From assembly GCA_903642295.1 (NCBI GenBank), contig CAHJWO010000004.1, positions 1 through 43,337 on the forward strand: a stretch of 43,337 nucleotides of DNA, written 5' to 3'. The position numbers and the translations under genes are program-made. The stretch is from PVC group bacterium. GTDB taxonomy: Bacteria > Verrucomicrobiota > Verrucomicrobiia > Chthoniobacterales > SZAS-18. Positions 24,251 through 33,851 of the stretch are shown piece after piece (within the stretch, counting starts at the first letter, position 1; each line of letters starts with the position of its first letter). Under the pieces are notes generated by a model that made no database searches, was not told the DNA's origin, and worked only from the letters and a program-made list of their open reading frames with translations.

Positions 24251-25582
24251 TTAACTCGCGGGACGCAGGGCCTGCACTAGAGTTCTGAATTGGTCGCCCC
24301 GATCGGCGTAACTTTTGAACATATCGAACGAACTGGTACCAGGTGAAAAGAGTACGACCTCGCCGGGTCGGGCGATTGACCATGCGATGTTTACAGCTTC
24401 TGGCAGGCTATTTGTCTCTTCACACGGTACATGCTCACGCCAAGCGTCCGCAATCCGCGCTGCCATTTCACCAATGAGCACGACCCAGCGGGCGTGCTGC
24501 CCGACCAATTCCGCGAGGGAATCGAAAGCAAATCCTTTATCTTTGCCGCCAGCAATGAGGATGACGGGGCGCGATTCCGAGATCAAGGCCTTTTCCAAGG
24601 CATCCAGGTTAGTCGCTTTGCTATCATTGATATAGAGCACGCGGTCGAGTTCCCGGATCACTTCACACCGGTGTGGCTGCGGCCGATATGCACGGAGGGC
24701 CGGTGTCATCTGTGCCGCCGTCAGACCACGAGCGAGACCGATTCCCAACGCGGCCATCAAATTTTCCGCGTTGTGACGGCCACGCAGATGGGTTTCGCGC
24801 GGGTCCAAGAGCGGTTCATTCTTATGGTAAATGATCTCGTCCTGTAGATGGATGTCAGCTCCGTGCTCGTAAGCGCTGAATGTCATCCGCTTTGGCGCGA
24901 TATCAGGCAAGTGGTCCCTGAAATTCACCACCGCCCAGTCATCACAGGTCTGGTTCTCGAAAATTCTCAGCTTTGCGTTCCGGTATTCCGTTTCGTCGGC
25001 GTATCGGTCGAGGTGATCCGGCGTGAGATTTAGCCACACACTGATCGCAGGACGAAATTTCTCGATGCGTTCTAATTGGAACGAACTTACCTCCAACGTA
25101 ATCACATCCATCGGCTGGCCTTGGGCAACAATTTCGCTGTAAGGTTTGCCGATGTTACCTCCGGCGACCGTGCTTGTGCCGACGCTGGTCAGCATGGCTG
25201 CAACCAGTTCAGTGGTCGTCGTTTTCCCGTTTGTACCCGTAATCCCGATGACTGGGGTAGGGGAGTTTTGGTAGGCAAGCTCGATTTCAGCAATGACGGG
25301 CACACCGAGGGCAAGAAAATTTCGCACCAATACGGTCTTGGGATCGATCCCGGGGCTCAAAATCGCCAGGTCAAAACGCGCCGTGTGATTCTCGGCTGCG
25401 GTTCCCGTTATCACGTTCACCCCCATCCCGTTGAGTTTCTCTATTTTGTCGGCTCCGAGAGATTGGGCGGCGGCGCTGTCGAGCACGGTCACGCGCGCGC
25501 CCAACGCAATCAGCAGAATGGCCGCTGCCTCTCCGCTGCGCCCTGCGCCAAGTACCGCGATGTCCTGTCCTTGGTAGTTCAT
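24251..25582 (-). CDS. murD: UDP-N-acetylmuramoylalanine-D-glutamate ligase
   Basis: 443 aa Mur ligase adding D-glutamate to UDP-MurNAc-L-Ala. N-terminal Rossmann motif IAVLGAGRSGEAAAILL, ATP loop GITGTNGKTTTTELVAAML, GGNIGKPYSEI, LNLTPDHLDRY with the conserved histidine, LRGRHNAENLMAALG, INDSKATNLDALEKAL, and LIAGGKDKGFAFDSL. ATG at 25582 is chosen because MNYQGQDIAVLGAG matches MurD N-termini and sits 22 bp after mraY. The longer frame would overlap mraY. Central enzyme of the cytoplasmic wall-precursor pathway. Confidence 0.96.
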   Translation of the reverse strand: MNYQGQDIAVLGAGRSGEAAAILLIALGARVTVLDSAAAQSLGADKIEKLNGMGVNVITGTAAENHTARFDLAILSPGIDPKTVLVRNFLALGVPVIAEIELAYQNSPTPVIGITGTNGKTTTTELVAAMLTSVGTSTVAGGNIGKPYSEIVAQGQPMDVITLEVSSFQLERIEKFRPAISVWLNLTPDHLDRYADETEYRNAKLRIFENQTCDDWAVVNFRDHLPDIAPKRMTFSAYEHGADIHLQDEIIYHKNEPLLDPRETHLRGRHNAENLMAALGIGLARGLTAAQMTPALRAYRPQPHRCEVIRELDRVLYINDSKATNLDALEKALISESRPVILIAGGKDKGFAFDSLAELVGQHARWVVLIGEMAARIADAWREHVPCEETNSLPEAVNIAWSIARPGEVVLFSPGTSSFDMFKSYADRGDQFRTLVQALRPAS

Positions 25583-25604
25583 ATCCAACGCTGAATAGTC
25601 ATTT

Positions 25605-26705
25605 CTAACGCAGTTTGAGGGTGGCCAGACCGAGCACCGCAAAGATGATCGATAAAATCCAGAACCTCACTACCACCGTTGTCTCCTTCCATCCCAGAAG
25701 CTCAAAATGATGATGCAATGGCGACATGGCAAAAACGCGTTTGCCCGTCAGCTTGAAGCTGGTGACCTGGATGATCACCGACAGGGCTTCCATCACAAAT
25801 ACTCCTCCAATGAGGGTCAGTAGCAATTCTTGTTTGCAGCAGATTGCAATGATGGCAAGAAATCCTCCGATTGCCAGCGACCCGGTGTCGCCCATGAACA
25901 CCTGCGCCGGATGCGCGTTAAACCATAGAAATCCTAGTCCAGCGCCAACCAGTGCCGAGCAGAGCACAGTCAATTCTCCGCTGCCTGGGAAGAATGGAAT
26001 TTGCAGGTATTCTGCGACCCGAATGTTACTGGAGGCAAACGCGAGAATGGCAAAGGCACCCGCGACCGTGACGGTGCAGCCTGCCGCCAACCCGTCGAGA
26101 CCATCGGTGAGATTCACCGCGTTGGAGCAACCCACAATGACCAGCCCGTAAAACACAAATGCCATCCATCCCATGTTTTCGACGAGGGGACGCTTGAGAA
26201 AGGGGACGAAAAACTGCTTCTTAAACATTGCATTCGCCGGGCCGTACACAAACAACAGAACCACCGCCACAGCCAGGACGAACTGAGCGATCAACTTGAC
26301 GCGCCCACTGATTCCCTTGGAATTTTTCCGGGTGACTTTGATGTAGTCGTCCATAAAACCCAGAATCCCGAGATAGACAATGGTAAACAGCGCCAGCCAG
26401 ACGGATGGGTTGGTTGGCCGCGCCCAGAGAATGGCCGAAGCCACCACGCTGCCGATGATGAGTACCCCCCCCATGGTCGGCGTTCCCTTTTTTCGTCCGT
26501 GCGTTTCGTAGAGCTGGTTGACTTCCTCGCGGGTTCGTACCGGCTGCCCGAATTTCAGTGAGATCAATTTGCGAATGATCCGTTTGCCGAACAGGAATGA
26601 GATGGCGAACGCGGTCAATGCCGCTGCCAAGCCGCGGAAAGTGGAATATTCGAACACCCGAAGAGGCCCGAAGTACCAACTCAACTTGGATAGGAAGTAC
26701 ATCAT
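25605..26705 (-). CDS. mraY: phospho-N-acetylmuramoyl-pentapeptide transferase
   Basis: 366 aa integral membrane enzyme making lipid I. Key motifs: GTPTMGG near residue 75, the Asp-Asp pair in GILGFMDDYIKV, NAVNLTDGLDGLAAG with the catalytic aspartate, FMGDTGSLAIGG, and the HHH motif SPLHHHFELLGWKE near the C-terminus. About ten hydrophobic helices are readable. It starts 4 nt after murF, indicating tight coupling. The preceding murF and following murD supply its substrate. Confidence 0.97.
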   Translation of the reverse strand: MMYFLSKLSWYFGPLRVFEYSTFRGLAAALTAFAISFLFGKRIIRKLISLKFGQPVRTREEVNQLYETHGRKKGTPTMGGVLIIGSVVASAILWARPTNPSVWLALFTIVYLGILGFMDDYIKVTRKNSKGISGRVKLIAQFVLAVAVVLLFVYGPANAMFKKQFFVPFLKRPLVENMGWMAFVFYGLVIVGCSNAVNLTDGLDGLAAGCTVTVAGAFAILAFASSNIRVAEYLQIPFFPGSGELTVLCSALVGAGLGFLWFNAHPAQVFMGDTGSLAIGGFLAIIAICCKQELLLTLIGGVFVMEALSVIIQVTSFKLTGKRVFAMSPLHHHFELLGWKETTVVVRFWILSIIFAVLGLATLKLR

Positions 26706-26709
26706 ACGG

Positions 26710-28101
26710 TTAGCTGCTCAACGAGGTCTCCCGGGACGTTAACAACGCAAGGATCCGCTCCATTCCTGCCGAGCGGCTTCCTTTAATCAGGATAAGATCC
26801 TCCGGTCGCGCAAATTCCCGTAACCACGACGCTGCATCCTGCACTGATGGAACCCACTCGATCTTCGTGGCCGACGATCCGGCGACGCCGCGAGCGATGT
26901 GTTCGCCGTTGGATCCCACGGCGATTACCTGGTCCAACTTCTCGTGCGCAGCCGCTTCCCCGACCCGACGATGGCCAGACTCAGTTTCCTCGCCGAGTTC
27001 GCCCATTTTACCGAGGACGGCGATTCTGCGTCCTGCTGTCGGCAGTCGCGCCAACGTTTCCAACGCTGCTACTACGGAATCCGGATTCGCGTTGTAGGTG
27101 TCATCTAAAACGTGGAATCCATCGACAACCTTCCACTCAAGCCGACCTTTCGTGAGGCTGGCAGTCGATAGGCTTGCCAGGCACTGCTCCCAACCAACCT
27201 CGTAAATCCGTGCGGCAGCGAGAGCCAGAAGACTGTTCACTACCATGTGCCTCCCTGGAACGGGAAGGTAGGCGTCGAATCTGTCGGTCCCTACTACCAG
27301 GGTAAAGTGAGTTCCTGCCAAAGTCGGCCTTAGATTCTCTGCCCGGAGGTCGCCCCGACGGAAGCCTACCGTCACCTTTGTCGCGGAGGTTCGCCCTGCA
27401 AGGTAGGACGCAAACTCTTCTTCAGCCGGGAAAACAACGTGGCCTTTCGGACCCACGGCTTCGGCCAACGCTCCCTTCTCTTGAGCGATGGCTGCCCGTG
27501 TTTTCATGTATTCAATGTGCGCCGTGCCGACGTTCGTGATAATTGCAAGTTCCGGTGCAGCGAGAGCGGCCAGTGGGGCAATTTCTCCAGGGTGGTTCAT
27601 CCCGATTTCGAGCACGGCGATTTCATCTGCCGTCTCCGCATCCAAGAGCGTCTTGGGTACCCCGATGTGGTTGTTGAAATTACCCGCAGTTTTCAGAACG
27701 CGATAACGGCTGGCGAGAAGCGCAGCTGTGATATCCTTTGTGCTGGTCTTGCCGTTGCTGCCAGTCACTGCGATCAGCTTTAGAGGCAAACTTTGACGAT
27801 ACTTGCCCGCGATCTTCTGGTAGGCGAGCAGTGTGTCATCAACGTCGATCAACGCGAATCGATCAGCGATGCCCTCGGCCACAAAACCGGACTCCACGAT
27901 TGCTCCGACCGCTTGACCTCGGGCCACATCCGCAACAAACCGGTGCCCATCGAACTTGTCTCCGCGCAATGCCAGGAACAACGCATCGCAGCCAACCGCG
28001 CGCGAGTCCGTGGAAATGTCACAAGCCAGCTGCGACGCATTCCCTCGACGCAGAATGCCGCCGGCATAATCCGCAATGGTCTGGAGATTTAGCGGGTCCA
28101 C
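26710..28101 (-). CDS. murF: UDP-MurNAc-tripeptide-D-alanyl-D-alanine ligase
   Basis: About 463 aa. Motifs: STDSRAVGCDALFLALRGDKFDGHRFV near the start, ATP loop LIAVTGSNGKTSTKDITAALL, LEIGMNHPGEIAPL, NVGTAHIEYM, MVVNSLLALAAAR, DDTYNANPDSVVAAL, and ILIKGSRSAGMERI. It adds the D-Ala-D-Ala made by Ddl. The start is uncertain: GTG at 28101 (MDPLNLQTIADYAGG) best matches MurF N-termini, while GTG at 28155 would add 18 residues; neither has a clear Shine-Dalgarno sequence. The roughly 190 bp to murE contain no gene I can recognise. Confidence 0.95.
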   Translation of the reverse strand: MDPLNLQTIADYAGGILRRGNASQLACDISTDSRAVGCDALFLALRGDKFDGHRFVADVARGQAVGAIVESGFVAEGIADRFALIDVDDTLLAYQKIAGKYRQSLPLKLIAVTGSNGKTSTKDITAALLASRYRVLKTAGNFNNHIGVPKTLLDAETADEIAVLEIGMNHPGEIAPLAALAAPELAIITNVGTAHIEYMKTRAAIAQEKGALAEAVGPKGHVVFPAEEEFASYLAGRTSATKVTVGFRRGDLRAENLRPTLAGTHFTLVVGTDRFDAYLPVPGRHMVVNSLLALAAARIYEVGWEQCLASLSTASLTKGRLEWKVVDGFHVLDDTYNANPDSVVAALETLARLPTAGRRIAVLGKMGELGEETESGHRRVGEAAAHEKLDQVIAVGSNGEHIARGVAGSSATKIEWVPSVQDAASWLREFARPEDLILIKGSRSAGMERILALLTSRETSLSS

Positions 28102-28290
28102 GACAATGGCCTGGAAGTTAGCTGTTGATTCGAGCGCCAGCCGCGGTTGCTCCACGCTGACTCACGACGCCGGGTGATGATGATCTGCCGAATGAAATGT
28201 GAGATTCGAATGGCGCATTCGTCCTCCATAGGGACCACGGGGATGCCGCGCGGCCCTGCTGATTCAGCGATCATACTCATCTCCGGGAAT

Positions 28291-29778
28291 TTAGTCGAGA
28301 TCGACGGGCCTCGCCTCAATGGCAGATCGGGCAACCTGAACGTCGTCGAAATCAATGGTTCGGTCAGCAAACTGCTGGTAAGTTTCGTGCCCTTTGCCAG
28401 CGATCAGAACGATGTCGCGGGGCTCGGCCAAAGAAATGGCTCTTTCTATCGCAGCACGGCGGTCCACAACGACCTCGTACGATTTTCCGCCGAATCCTTT
28501 TTCAATTTCGTGGATGATAGCTTCCGGTTGCTCGCTCCGCGGATTGTCAGAAGTGATGATCGCAAGGTCGCTCCACTGCTCGGCAGCGCGCGCCATCAAG
28601 GGACGTTTGGCGCGATCCCGGTCGCCACCGCAACCAAACACGACGATCAATCGATGCGGATTCAACTCGCGCAAGGTTCGGAGGACATTATGCAAGGCAT
28701 CGTCGGTGTGAGCGTAATCGACATATACCTGATAGTTCCGCCTCCCCGGAACTAGCTCAACTCGGCCCGGGACCGGGGGGGCTGATGCCAGAGAGAGGAC
28801 CGCAGCACGGACGGGAATGGCGAAAACAGAGGCCGCGGCCACAGCGGCCAGGGAATTATAGATGTTGAATTTCCCGATCAGTGGTAAACGCACGAGGTAG
28901 CTGCGCTCTTGCGCATCCAATTGATAGGAAGTACCCGCAAGTTCCGTTTTAAAATTGCTTGCCTTGAAGTCTGCCCGACTCCCGACTCCGTAGGTAATCA
29001 ACCGTACGTCCTTTGGCAAGCGTGCACAGAGTTCTGCGCCGTGGCGATCATCGATATTGACGATGGCAACGCCGCGCTTTTTGGACTGGGCTGGCAGCGA
29101 ATTCGTAAATAGTGACGCTTTTGTTTCAAAGTAGTCCTGCAGACTTCCATGAAAATCCAAATGATCCTGGGTTAAATTGGTGAAAATGGCGGCGTCGAAT
29201 TCCACGTTGTTCACGCGTTGCTGAGCGATGGCGTGGGACGAGACTTCCATCGCGGCAGCTTTACAGCCGCTGTCCCGCATCCGTGCAAGCAGGCTCTGTA
29301 AATCCGAGGATTCCGGTGTGGTGTGACCACTCGGGAGTACCTCGCTGCCGATCTCATACCGCACGGTTCCGATCAGACCGCAACGCAGCATGGCTCGTTC
29401 ACAGAGGTGCTTTAGTAAGTAACTGGTTGTGGTTTTTCCGTTGGTACCGGTTACACCAGCCACTTTCAGACGGTGAGATGGCTGCTGGTAGAAAAACGCC
29501 GCGAGCGATGCTAAAGCTGAACGCGTACTCTCTACTTCAACGCCCGTAACATGAGAAGGTAGCAAATGAATACCGTGCTCCAACGCAACGGCGGCCGCTC
29601 CATTTGCAATCGCACGAGCGATGTGGTCGTGACCATCGTGTTTGCTACCCTTTAAGGCGACGAATAGAGAGCCTTCCGAAACCTGCCTGGAGTCGTAGCA
29701 TATCGAACGGATTTCAACGTCCACGGGGCCTTGCAGCCGCCGCACAGTTTCCTTCGATAACAGAAGTTTGAGTTGCAT
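28291..29778 (-). CDS. murE: UDP-MurNAc-L-Ala-D-Glu: diaminopimelate ligase
   Basis: 495 aa Mur ligase adding the third amino acid of the stem peptide. SICYDSRQVSEGSLFVALKG at the N-terminus, ATP loop GVTGTNGKTTTSYLL, AMEVSSHAI, NLTQDHLDFHGS, YVDYAHTDDALHNVL, and the specificity motif DNPRSEQP. The DNPR motif is what meso-diaminopimelate-adding MurE enzymes have, whereas lysine enzymes differ there. This agrees with the LL-DAP aminotransferase gene just beyond the cluster. The start ATG at 29778 lies 14 nt after the ftsI stop. Confidence 0.96.
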   Translation of the reverse strand: MQLKLLLSKETVRRLQGPVDVEIRSICYDSRQVSEGSLFVALKGSKHDGHDHIARAIANGAAAVALEHGIHLLPSHVTGVEVESTRSALASLAAFFYQQPSHRLKVAGVTGTNGKTTTSYLLKHLCERAMLRCGLIGTVRYEIGSEVLPSGHTTPESSDLQSLLARMRDSGCKAAAMEVSSHAIAQQRVNNVEFDAAIFTNLTQDHLDFHGSLQDYFETKASLFTNSLPAQSKKRGVAIVNIDDRHGAELCARLPKDVRLITYGVGSRADFKASNFKTELAGTSYQLDAQERSYLVRLPLIGKFNIYNSLAAVAAASVFAIPVRAAVLSLASAPPVPGRVELVPGRRNYQVYVDYAHTDDALHNVLRTLRELNPHRLIVVFGCGGDRDRAKRPLMARAAEQWSDLAIITSDNPRSEQPEAIIHEIEKGFGGKSYEVVVDRRAAIERAISLAEPRDIVLIAGKGHETYQQFADRTIDFDDVQVARSAIEARPVDLD

Positions 29779-29792
29779 TTATCTCCAGGAAA

Positions 29793-31574
29793 TCAGTCAT
29801 GTTCTTCCTTCAAGGCGAGTGCCGTCGAAGGAGATGCCGTTGGCGAAATTGGTAAAGTCGGCTCGATGTTGAGGTAGCGCATTGCCTGCCCCGCGATGGA
29901 AGAGAAAACGGGAGCCGCGACCAATCCGCCATAGTTTTCGCCCTGCCGCGTGGTAGCATTGTCCAGCATCACCATACCCACGACCTCTGGGTCCTCTGCG
30001 GGAAGAAATCCCACAAACGAGACCACATACTTGCCGGACAGGTAACCTCCTTGCGCAGAAACTTTCTGCGCGGTGCCCGTCTTGCCACCCACCTGATATC
30101 CATCGACCGCGCCGTGTTTGGCAGTCCCCTTTCTGATCACATCTTCAAGGGCAGGAATCAATGCTTTGACTGTTTCCGGATTGATGGCCTGACGCACAAC
30201 AACCGGGGGAAACTGCGCGATGGGTAAATCGTGGTCATCGGTGATCGAATGGATGATCTGAGGCATCATCAACTTGCCGCCGTTGGCAATGGCACCCATC
30301 GCCATTACCATCTGCAGGGGGGTTACCGCCACACCCTGTCCCATTGGGATGCGGGTAATGGAAATTTTGCTCCACTCTTTGGTCGGATGGACCATCCCGA
30401 CAATTTCTCCTGGTAGATCGATGCCGGTGCGTTCGCCAAACCCGAACTGTTTGATGTAGCTGTAAAGACGATTTTCTCCGAGCTGCAGTGCCAATTTCGC
30501 CGCTCCAATGTTACTGGAATAGACGAGCACGTCATGCACGGTGCTGGTCGTCATCGGGTGATCGTCGTGCAAGATCTTCGCGCAGTATTCCCAACGCCCC
30601 CCCTCGCAATACACCGGTGTGTCGGCTCGCACGAGTTTTTCATTCAACACGCCGGACAGCGTGACAATTTTGAAAGTGGAGCCCGGCTCGATCATGTCGA
30701 TGATCGCACGGTTTTTCATCTGCTCCGCCTCGGCTTTGGACCGTTCGTTGATGTCAAAATAGGGGCGGCTGGCCATGGCGAGAATTTCGCCCGTTTTCGG
30801 GCGCATCAGAATGGCCGTCGCCGTTTCCGGCGCGTATTTCTTGACGGCTGCGTCCAGCTCGCGTTCCACGATGCTCTGTAGTCCGAGGTCAATGGTTAGC
30901 TGCACGTTGTAGCCATTGCGCGGCTCCTGCTCCAATCCTCGATGCTGCACCAGTTCCGTCCCCGCTCGGTCACGCGTGATATACTTGTAGCCCGGGTGAC
31001 CCTCGAGGTACTGATTCATGCTTTTCTCAATTCCCTGAATACCGTGACCTTCGTAATCAGTGAACCCGACCACATGGCAGAGAAGCGAGCCATTCGGATA
31101 CATTCGCGTGGAGTCCGGCTCGAAATAAATTCCCTGCGCGTTCTTCCTGCGGAGTTCACTACGCAGATCTTCCGCAGTCTGCTCAGGTACCTGACGTTTC
31201 AGGACCAGATAACGCCGCTCCGGCGTCAATTTCGTCCGCAACGCCTTCTCGTCCAACTCCAACGAATTAGCCAACAGCTCGGTGACTTGTGAAAACAGCG
31301 CAGGCTTGATGTGACTTCCGTCCGCGACAATCTTCCGCATTGGCATATCCCCGGCCAGAATTTCGCCGTGGATGTCGCGGATGGAACCTCGCTGCGCAGG
31401 AATGGTCTGCTTCAGGATTTGGGTCTTATTGGCGAGCGCGGTAAATGCGCTGCCTCGTTCCACCTGCAAATAAATCAGGCGATAGGAAAACGCACTGAAA
31501 ATTATCGCCAGAACGCAACACACCATTCCGGCGCGGAACCGCGCCTTGCGCACGCTGCAAATCGGCGGGTTCAT
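29793..31574 (-). CDS. ftsI: septal peptidoglycan transpeptidase FtsI / PBP3
   Basis: 593 aa class B penicillin-binding protein. One N-terminal membrane helix (about residues 15-35) and a pedestal domain starting PAQRGSIRDIHGEILA are followed by the transpeptidase domain with the active-site tetrad EPGSTFKIV (Ser-x-x-Lys), YSSNIGAAK (SxN) and VGGKTGTAQKV (KTG). No PASTA repeats follow; the C-terminus is a short Pro/Ser/Thr-rich tail. It cross-links septal wall with FtsW as partner. It lies between ftsL and murE, the standard order. Confidence 0.96.
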   Translation of the reverse strand: MNPPICSVRKARFRAGMVCCVLAIIFSAFSYRLIYLQVERGSAFTALANKTQILKQTIPAQRGSIRDIHGEILAGDMPMRKIVADGSHIKPALFSQVTELLANSLELDEKALRTKLTPERRYLVLKRQVPEQTAEDLRSELRRKNAQGIYFEPDSTRMYPNGSLLCHVVGFTDYEGHGIQGIEKSMNQYLEGHPGYKYITRDRAGTELVQHRGLEQEPRNGYNVQLTIDLGLQSIVERELDAAVKKYAPETATAILMRPKTGEILAMASRPYFDINERSKAEAEQMKNRAIIDMIEPGSTFKIVTLSGVLNEKLVRADTPVYCEGGRWEYCAKILHDDHPMTTSTVHDVLVYSSNIGAAKLALQLGENRLYSYIKQFGFGERTGIDLPGEIVGMVHPTKEWSKISITRIPMGQGVAVTPLQMVMAMGAIANGGKLMMPQIIHSITDDHDLPIAQFPPVVVRQAINPETVKALIPALEDVIRKGTAKHGAVDGYQVGGKTGTAQKVSAQGGYLSGKYVVSFVGFLPAEDPEVVGMVMLDNATTRQGENYGGLVAAPVFSSIAGQAMRYLNIEPTLPISPTASPSTALALKEEHD

Positions 31575-31639
31575 GCGTTTAAAAAGATCGACCGCTTCGG
31601 AAGAGAGTCGCAGCAGTTAGGAATGCAGGCTCATTCCTG

Positions 31640-32032
31640 CTAGCGCCGCGCAGCCGGTTCGTGGGAAATCGTTTGGATTTGATTCCCTACGCTCCGCGTG
31701 TCACTCGCCCAACGACCATTCTCCTGCGGATGCAACCGCACGACGGCCTGACCGGTGATTGGGACCAGTTTGATGAAACCTTCGTCCAGACGACGCTGCA
31801 GGGCCGTGCGCGAGGTCAAGTTGGAAATCTGTGCTTCCATCACATTATTCTCAGAGATCAACTCGTTAAGTTCCTGTTCCAGATTTCTCCTTTGGAGGCC
31901 ACTGACATGAAGTTGGTTTTTGAGATACACATAACTCAGCCCCGCAATCGCAAGAAAGGCGGTGACGATGATGCCACGCAACAGCGCAGCAAATTGCAAA
32001 CGGTTGGTATGACGCTTTGTGTTCGGGTTCAT
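31640..32032 (-). CDS. ftsL: FtsL-like divisome protein
   Basis: 130 aa with the bitopic FtsL layout. A basic cytoplasmic start (MNPNTKRHTNRLQ), one membrane helix (ALLRGIIVTAFLAIAGLSYVYL in pieces), then a coiled-coil of leucine-rich heptads (LQRRNLEQELNELISENNVMEAQISNL), and a polar tail. Sequence conservation in FtsL is poor, so the call rests on layout, size and position between rsmH and ftsI. FtsL with FtsB and FtsQ activates FtsWI; no separate FtsB is seen here. Confidence 0.82.
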   Translation of the reverse strand: MNPNTKRHTNRLQFAALLRGIIVTAFLAIAGLSYVYLKNQLHVSGLQRRNLEQELNELISENNVMEAQISNLTSRTALQRRLDEGFIKLVPITGQAVVRLHPQENGRWASDTRSVGNQIQTISHEPAARR

Positions 32033-32095
32033 GGACTTGTTGGTGGTGCGGTGCGTGCTGCAGGTGCTTGTTTGGGGAAATGAAAGCTGCGTTGA

Positions 32096-33052
32096 TTAAC
32101 GCCGAGCGGGTAATCGCTCGAGAGCGCGTAACTTTGCGCTGCGTGACCGGGGGTTAGCGCGTTGCTCCTCGGGCGTTGGCTGAATCGCCCTTTTTGTGAT
32201 GGGCCGAAACAAGTGACGAGGGTTCGGCCGCGGCTCGGGCCATTCAGGACGGTCGACGGTCGCTGCCGTGGTCTCTCGGCAGAAACTTTTGACGATTCTG
32301 TCCTCCAGCGAATGAAACGTGATCACGGCCAAACGTCCGCCTGGTCGTAAACATTCGACCGCAGCTTCGAGGCCTTGCTTGAGCGCACCAAGCTCGTCGT
32401 TGACGGCCATCCGCAAGGCTTGAAAAACTTTCGTGGCCGGGTGTTTCGGCCCATGTCTCGGTACGACCTTCTCGACCGCCTGCGCCAGGGCCAGCGTGTC
32501 TACAAACGGCGCACTCTCGCGTGCCCGTACGATAGCTGCCGCGATCCGGTGGGCTCGAGGCTCCTCCCCATAGGTGCGAAAGATATGCTCCAAATCTTCT
32601 GGGGAAGCACTGTTTACTAAATCTGCCGCGCTCGCACCTTTCGAGGCATCCATGCGCATGTCCAAAGGGCCGAACTTTTGAAAGCTGAACCCACGACCAG
32701 CGCGGTCCAGTTGAGCGGACGAGACGCCTAAATCGAGGAGGATGCCATCCACCAGATCGATATGGAATGCGGTTAACACGGTGCGGAGATCGCGGAAATT
32801 TGCCTGTTTTACCCGAACAGTGTCGCCATCGTAAACCACTAAATGTTGTATGCAATGCTCAATTGCACCCCCGTCTTGATCCAACCCAATGATTTTGGCC
32901 CCTGATCTCAAAATGGCCTCCGCGTGCCCGCCACCGCCCAGAGTGCCGTCCACAAAAACCTGGCCGGAACGTGGCATGAGTGCCGCCAAAACTTCGCTGA
33001 CCATCACCGGGAGGTGATAGTGCTGAGAAGAGTCTGACGAGTCCTTTGTCAT
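32096..33052 (-). CDS. rsmH: 16S rRNA (cytosine(1402)-N(4))-methyltransferase
   Basis: 318 aa (formerly MraW). HYHLPVMVSEVLAAL at the N-terminus, the S-adenosylmethionine loop VDGTLGGGGHAEAIL, IIGLDQDGGAI, GILLDLGVSSAQLDRAGRGFSFQKFGPLDMRMD, KVFQALRMAVNDEL and VITFHSLEDRIVKSFCRE. Modifies C1402 in the ribosomal P site. Starts 16 nt after the unknown 103-residue gene. Normally it follows mraZ directly. Confidence 0.96.
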   Translation of the reverse strand: MTKDSSDSSQHYHLPVMVSEVLAALMPRSGQVFVDGTLGGGGHAEAILRSGAKIIGLDQDGGAIEHCIQHLVVYDGDTVRVKQANFRDLRTVLTAFHIDLVDGILLDLGVSSAQLDRAGRGFSFQKFGPLDMRMDASKGASAADLVNSASPEDLEHIFRTYGEEPRAHRIAAAIVRARESAPFVDTLALAQAVEKVVPRHGPKHPATKVFQALRMAVNDELGALKQGLEAAVECLRPGGRLAVITFHSLEDRIVKSFCRETTAATVDRPEWPEPRPNPRHLFRPITKRAIQPTPEEQRANPRSRSAKLRALERLPARR

Positions 33053-33068
33053 TTGCTGATGGCAAGGG

Positions 33069-33380
33069 CTAAACGCGAATTTTGGACGCAGGATGCTGCC
33101 CCCACCGACGTTTCTCCCGGTCGTGATCGTAGTTCCTCACGGCCCGGTCCACCGTTGTGACGAAATCTGTTGGTCCAGAATGAGATCCGAAGATATAGCG
33201 CTTGAGTTCTTGCGGAGGGCAAAGCAAAGCGCTTGGTCCGTTCTGCCACTGGTCACCGTTCGGGGGACGAAATTTGATCCTGATCAGTGAACGAACATCT
33301 CCTGCCGGCCGCATCGCAACTTTCGCTATTTGCGTATTAGCTGGCAATATCACTGATAACTGTTCATGAATGTTATTCAT
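33069..33380 (-). CDS. unknown 103-aa protein between mraZ and rsmH
   Basis: I do not recognise this protein. The ATG lies 4 nt after the mraZ stop, with GGAG about ten bases upstream inside the end of mraZ, and the stop lies 16 nt before rsmH, so it is placed as a true operon member. It begins MNNIHEQLSVILPANTQIAKV and has a beta-strand-like middle (SLIRIKFRPPNGDQW). A Pro/Cys segment follows (ALLCPPQELKRYIF), and the C-terminal third is strongly basic and charged (VRNYDHDREKRRWGQHP). No membrane helix or signal peptide. A nucleic-acid or ribosome-related role is conceivable from its charge and neighbour but is not shown. Confidence 0.72.
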   Translation of the reverse strand: MNNIHEQLSVILPANTQIAKVAMRPAGDVRSLIRIKFRPPNGDQWQNGPSALLCPPQELKRYIFGSHSGPTDFVTTVDRAVRNYDHDREKRRWGQHPASKIRV

Positions 33381-33384
33381 ATAA

Positions 33385-33840
33385 TTACACTCCGATTAGA
33401 TTCGCCACCTGTTGAAAGGTGTTGACCTCTGCGATGGAAGCGCGCTCCCAACGTTCAGGATTCCAGATTTCGAAACGGTCGAAAGCACCAACCAGCAGCG
33501 CTTCCGTCGTCAGGCCCGCTACTTGAAGAAATTCCTCCGTGACGAGCAGTCGCCCTTGACGGTCGATGATGCAGTGGATCGCTCGGGAGAAGTAATAGCG
33601 GGCAAACTGACGCCGATCAGCAGCAGAAATTCGCGGGTCGTTATTGAGCTTGTCGTTCACCTTCTGAAATTCAGCTGGAGGTAGCGCGTATAAATAATTG
33701 CTGTCACTGGACGGCAAGAGAAAGACCTCGTCCTGGCCACCCTGGCGCCATCTCGCTGGGATGGTGACACGATGCTTCGCGTCCATCGAGTGCCGGTAGG
33801 TACCCGAGAACGTTACTCTGGTGATCGTATCGTCGGCCAT
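33385..33840 (-). CDS. mraZ: transcriptional regulator MraZ
   Basis: 151 aa with two AbrB-like SpoVT halves, the fold of the dcw autorepressor. FSGTYRHSMDAKHRVTIPARWR forms the first half (D-x-K-x-R-V-x-I-P signature); the second contains CIIDRQGRLLVTEEFLQVAGL with the matching D-x-Q-G-R pattern. ATG at 33840 is chosen because MADDTITRVTFSGTYRHSMD fits the family and because the frame upstream (to 33945) overlaps the promoter and operator. MraZ binds GTGGG/TGGGN direct repeats upstream of its own gene; three such repeats are present. First gene of the cluster. Confidence 0.95.
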   Translation of the reverse strand: MADDTITRVTFSGTYRHSMDAKHRVTIPARWRQGGQDEVFLLPSSDSNYLYALPPAEFQKVNDKLNNDPRISAADRRQFARYYFSRAIHCIIDRQGRLLVTEEFLQVAGLTTEALLVGAFDRFEIWNPERWERASIAEVNTFQQVANLIGV

Positions 33841-33851
33841 GAAAATGCGGG

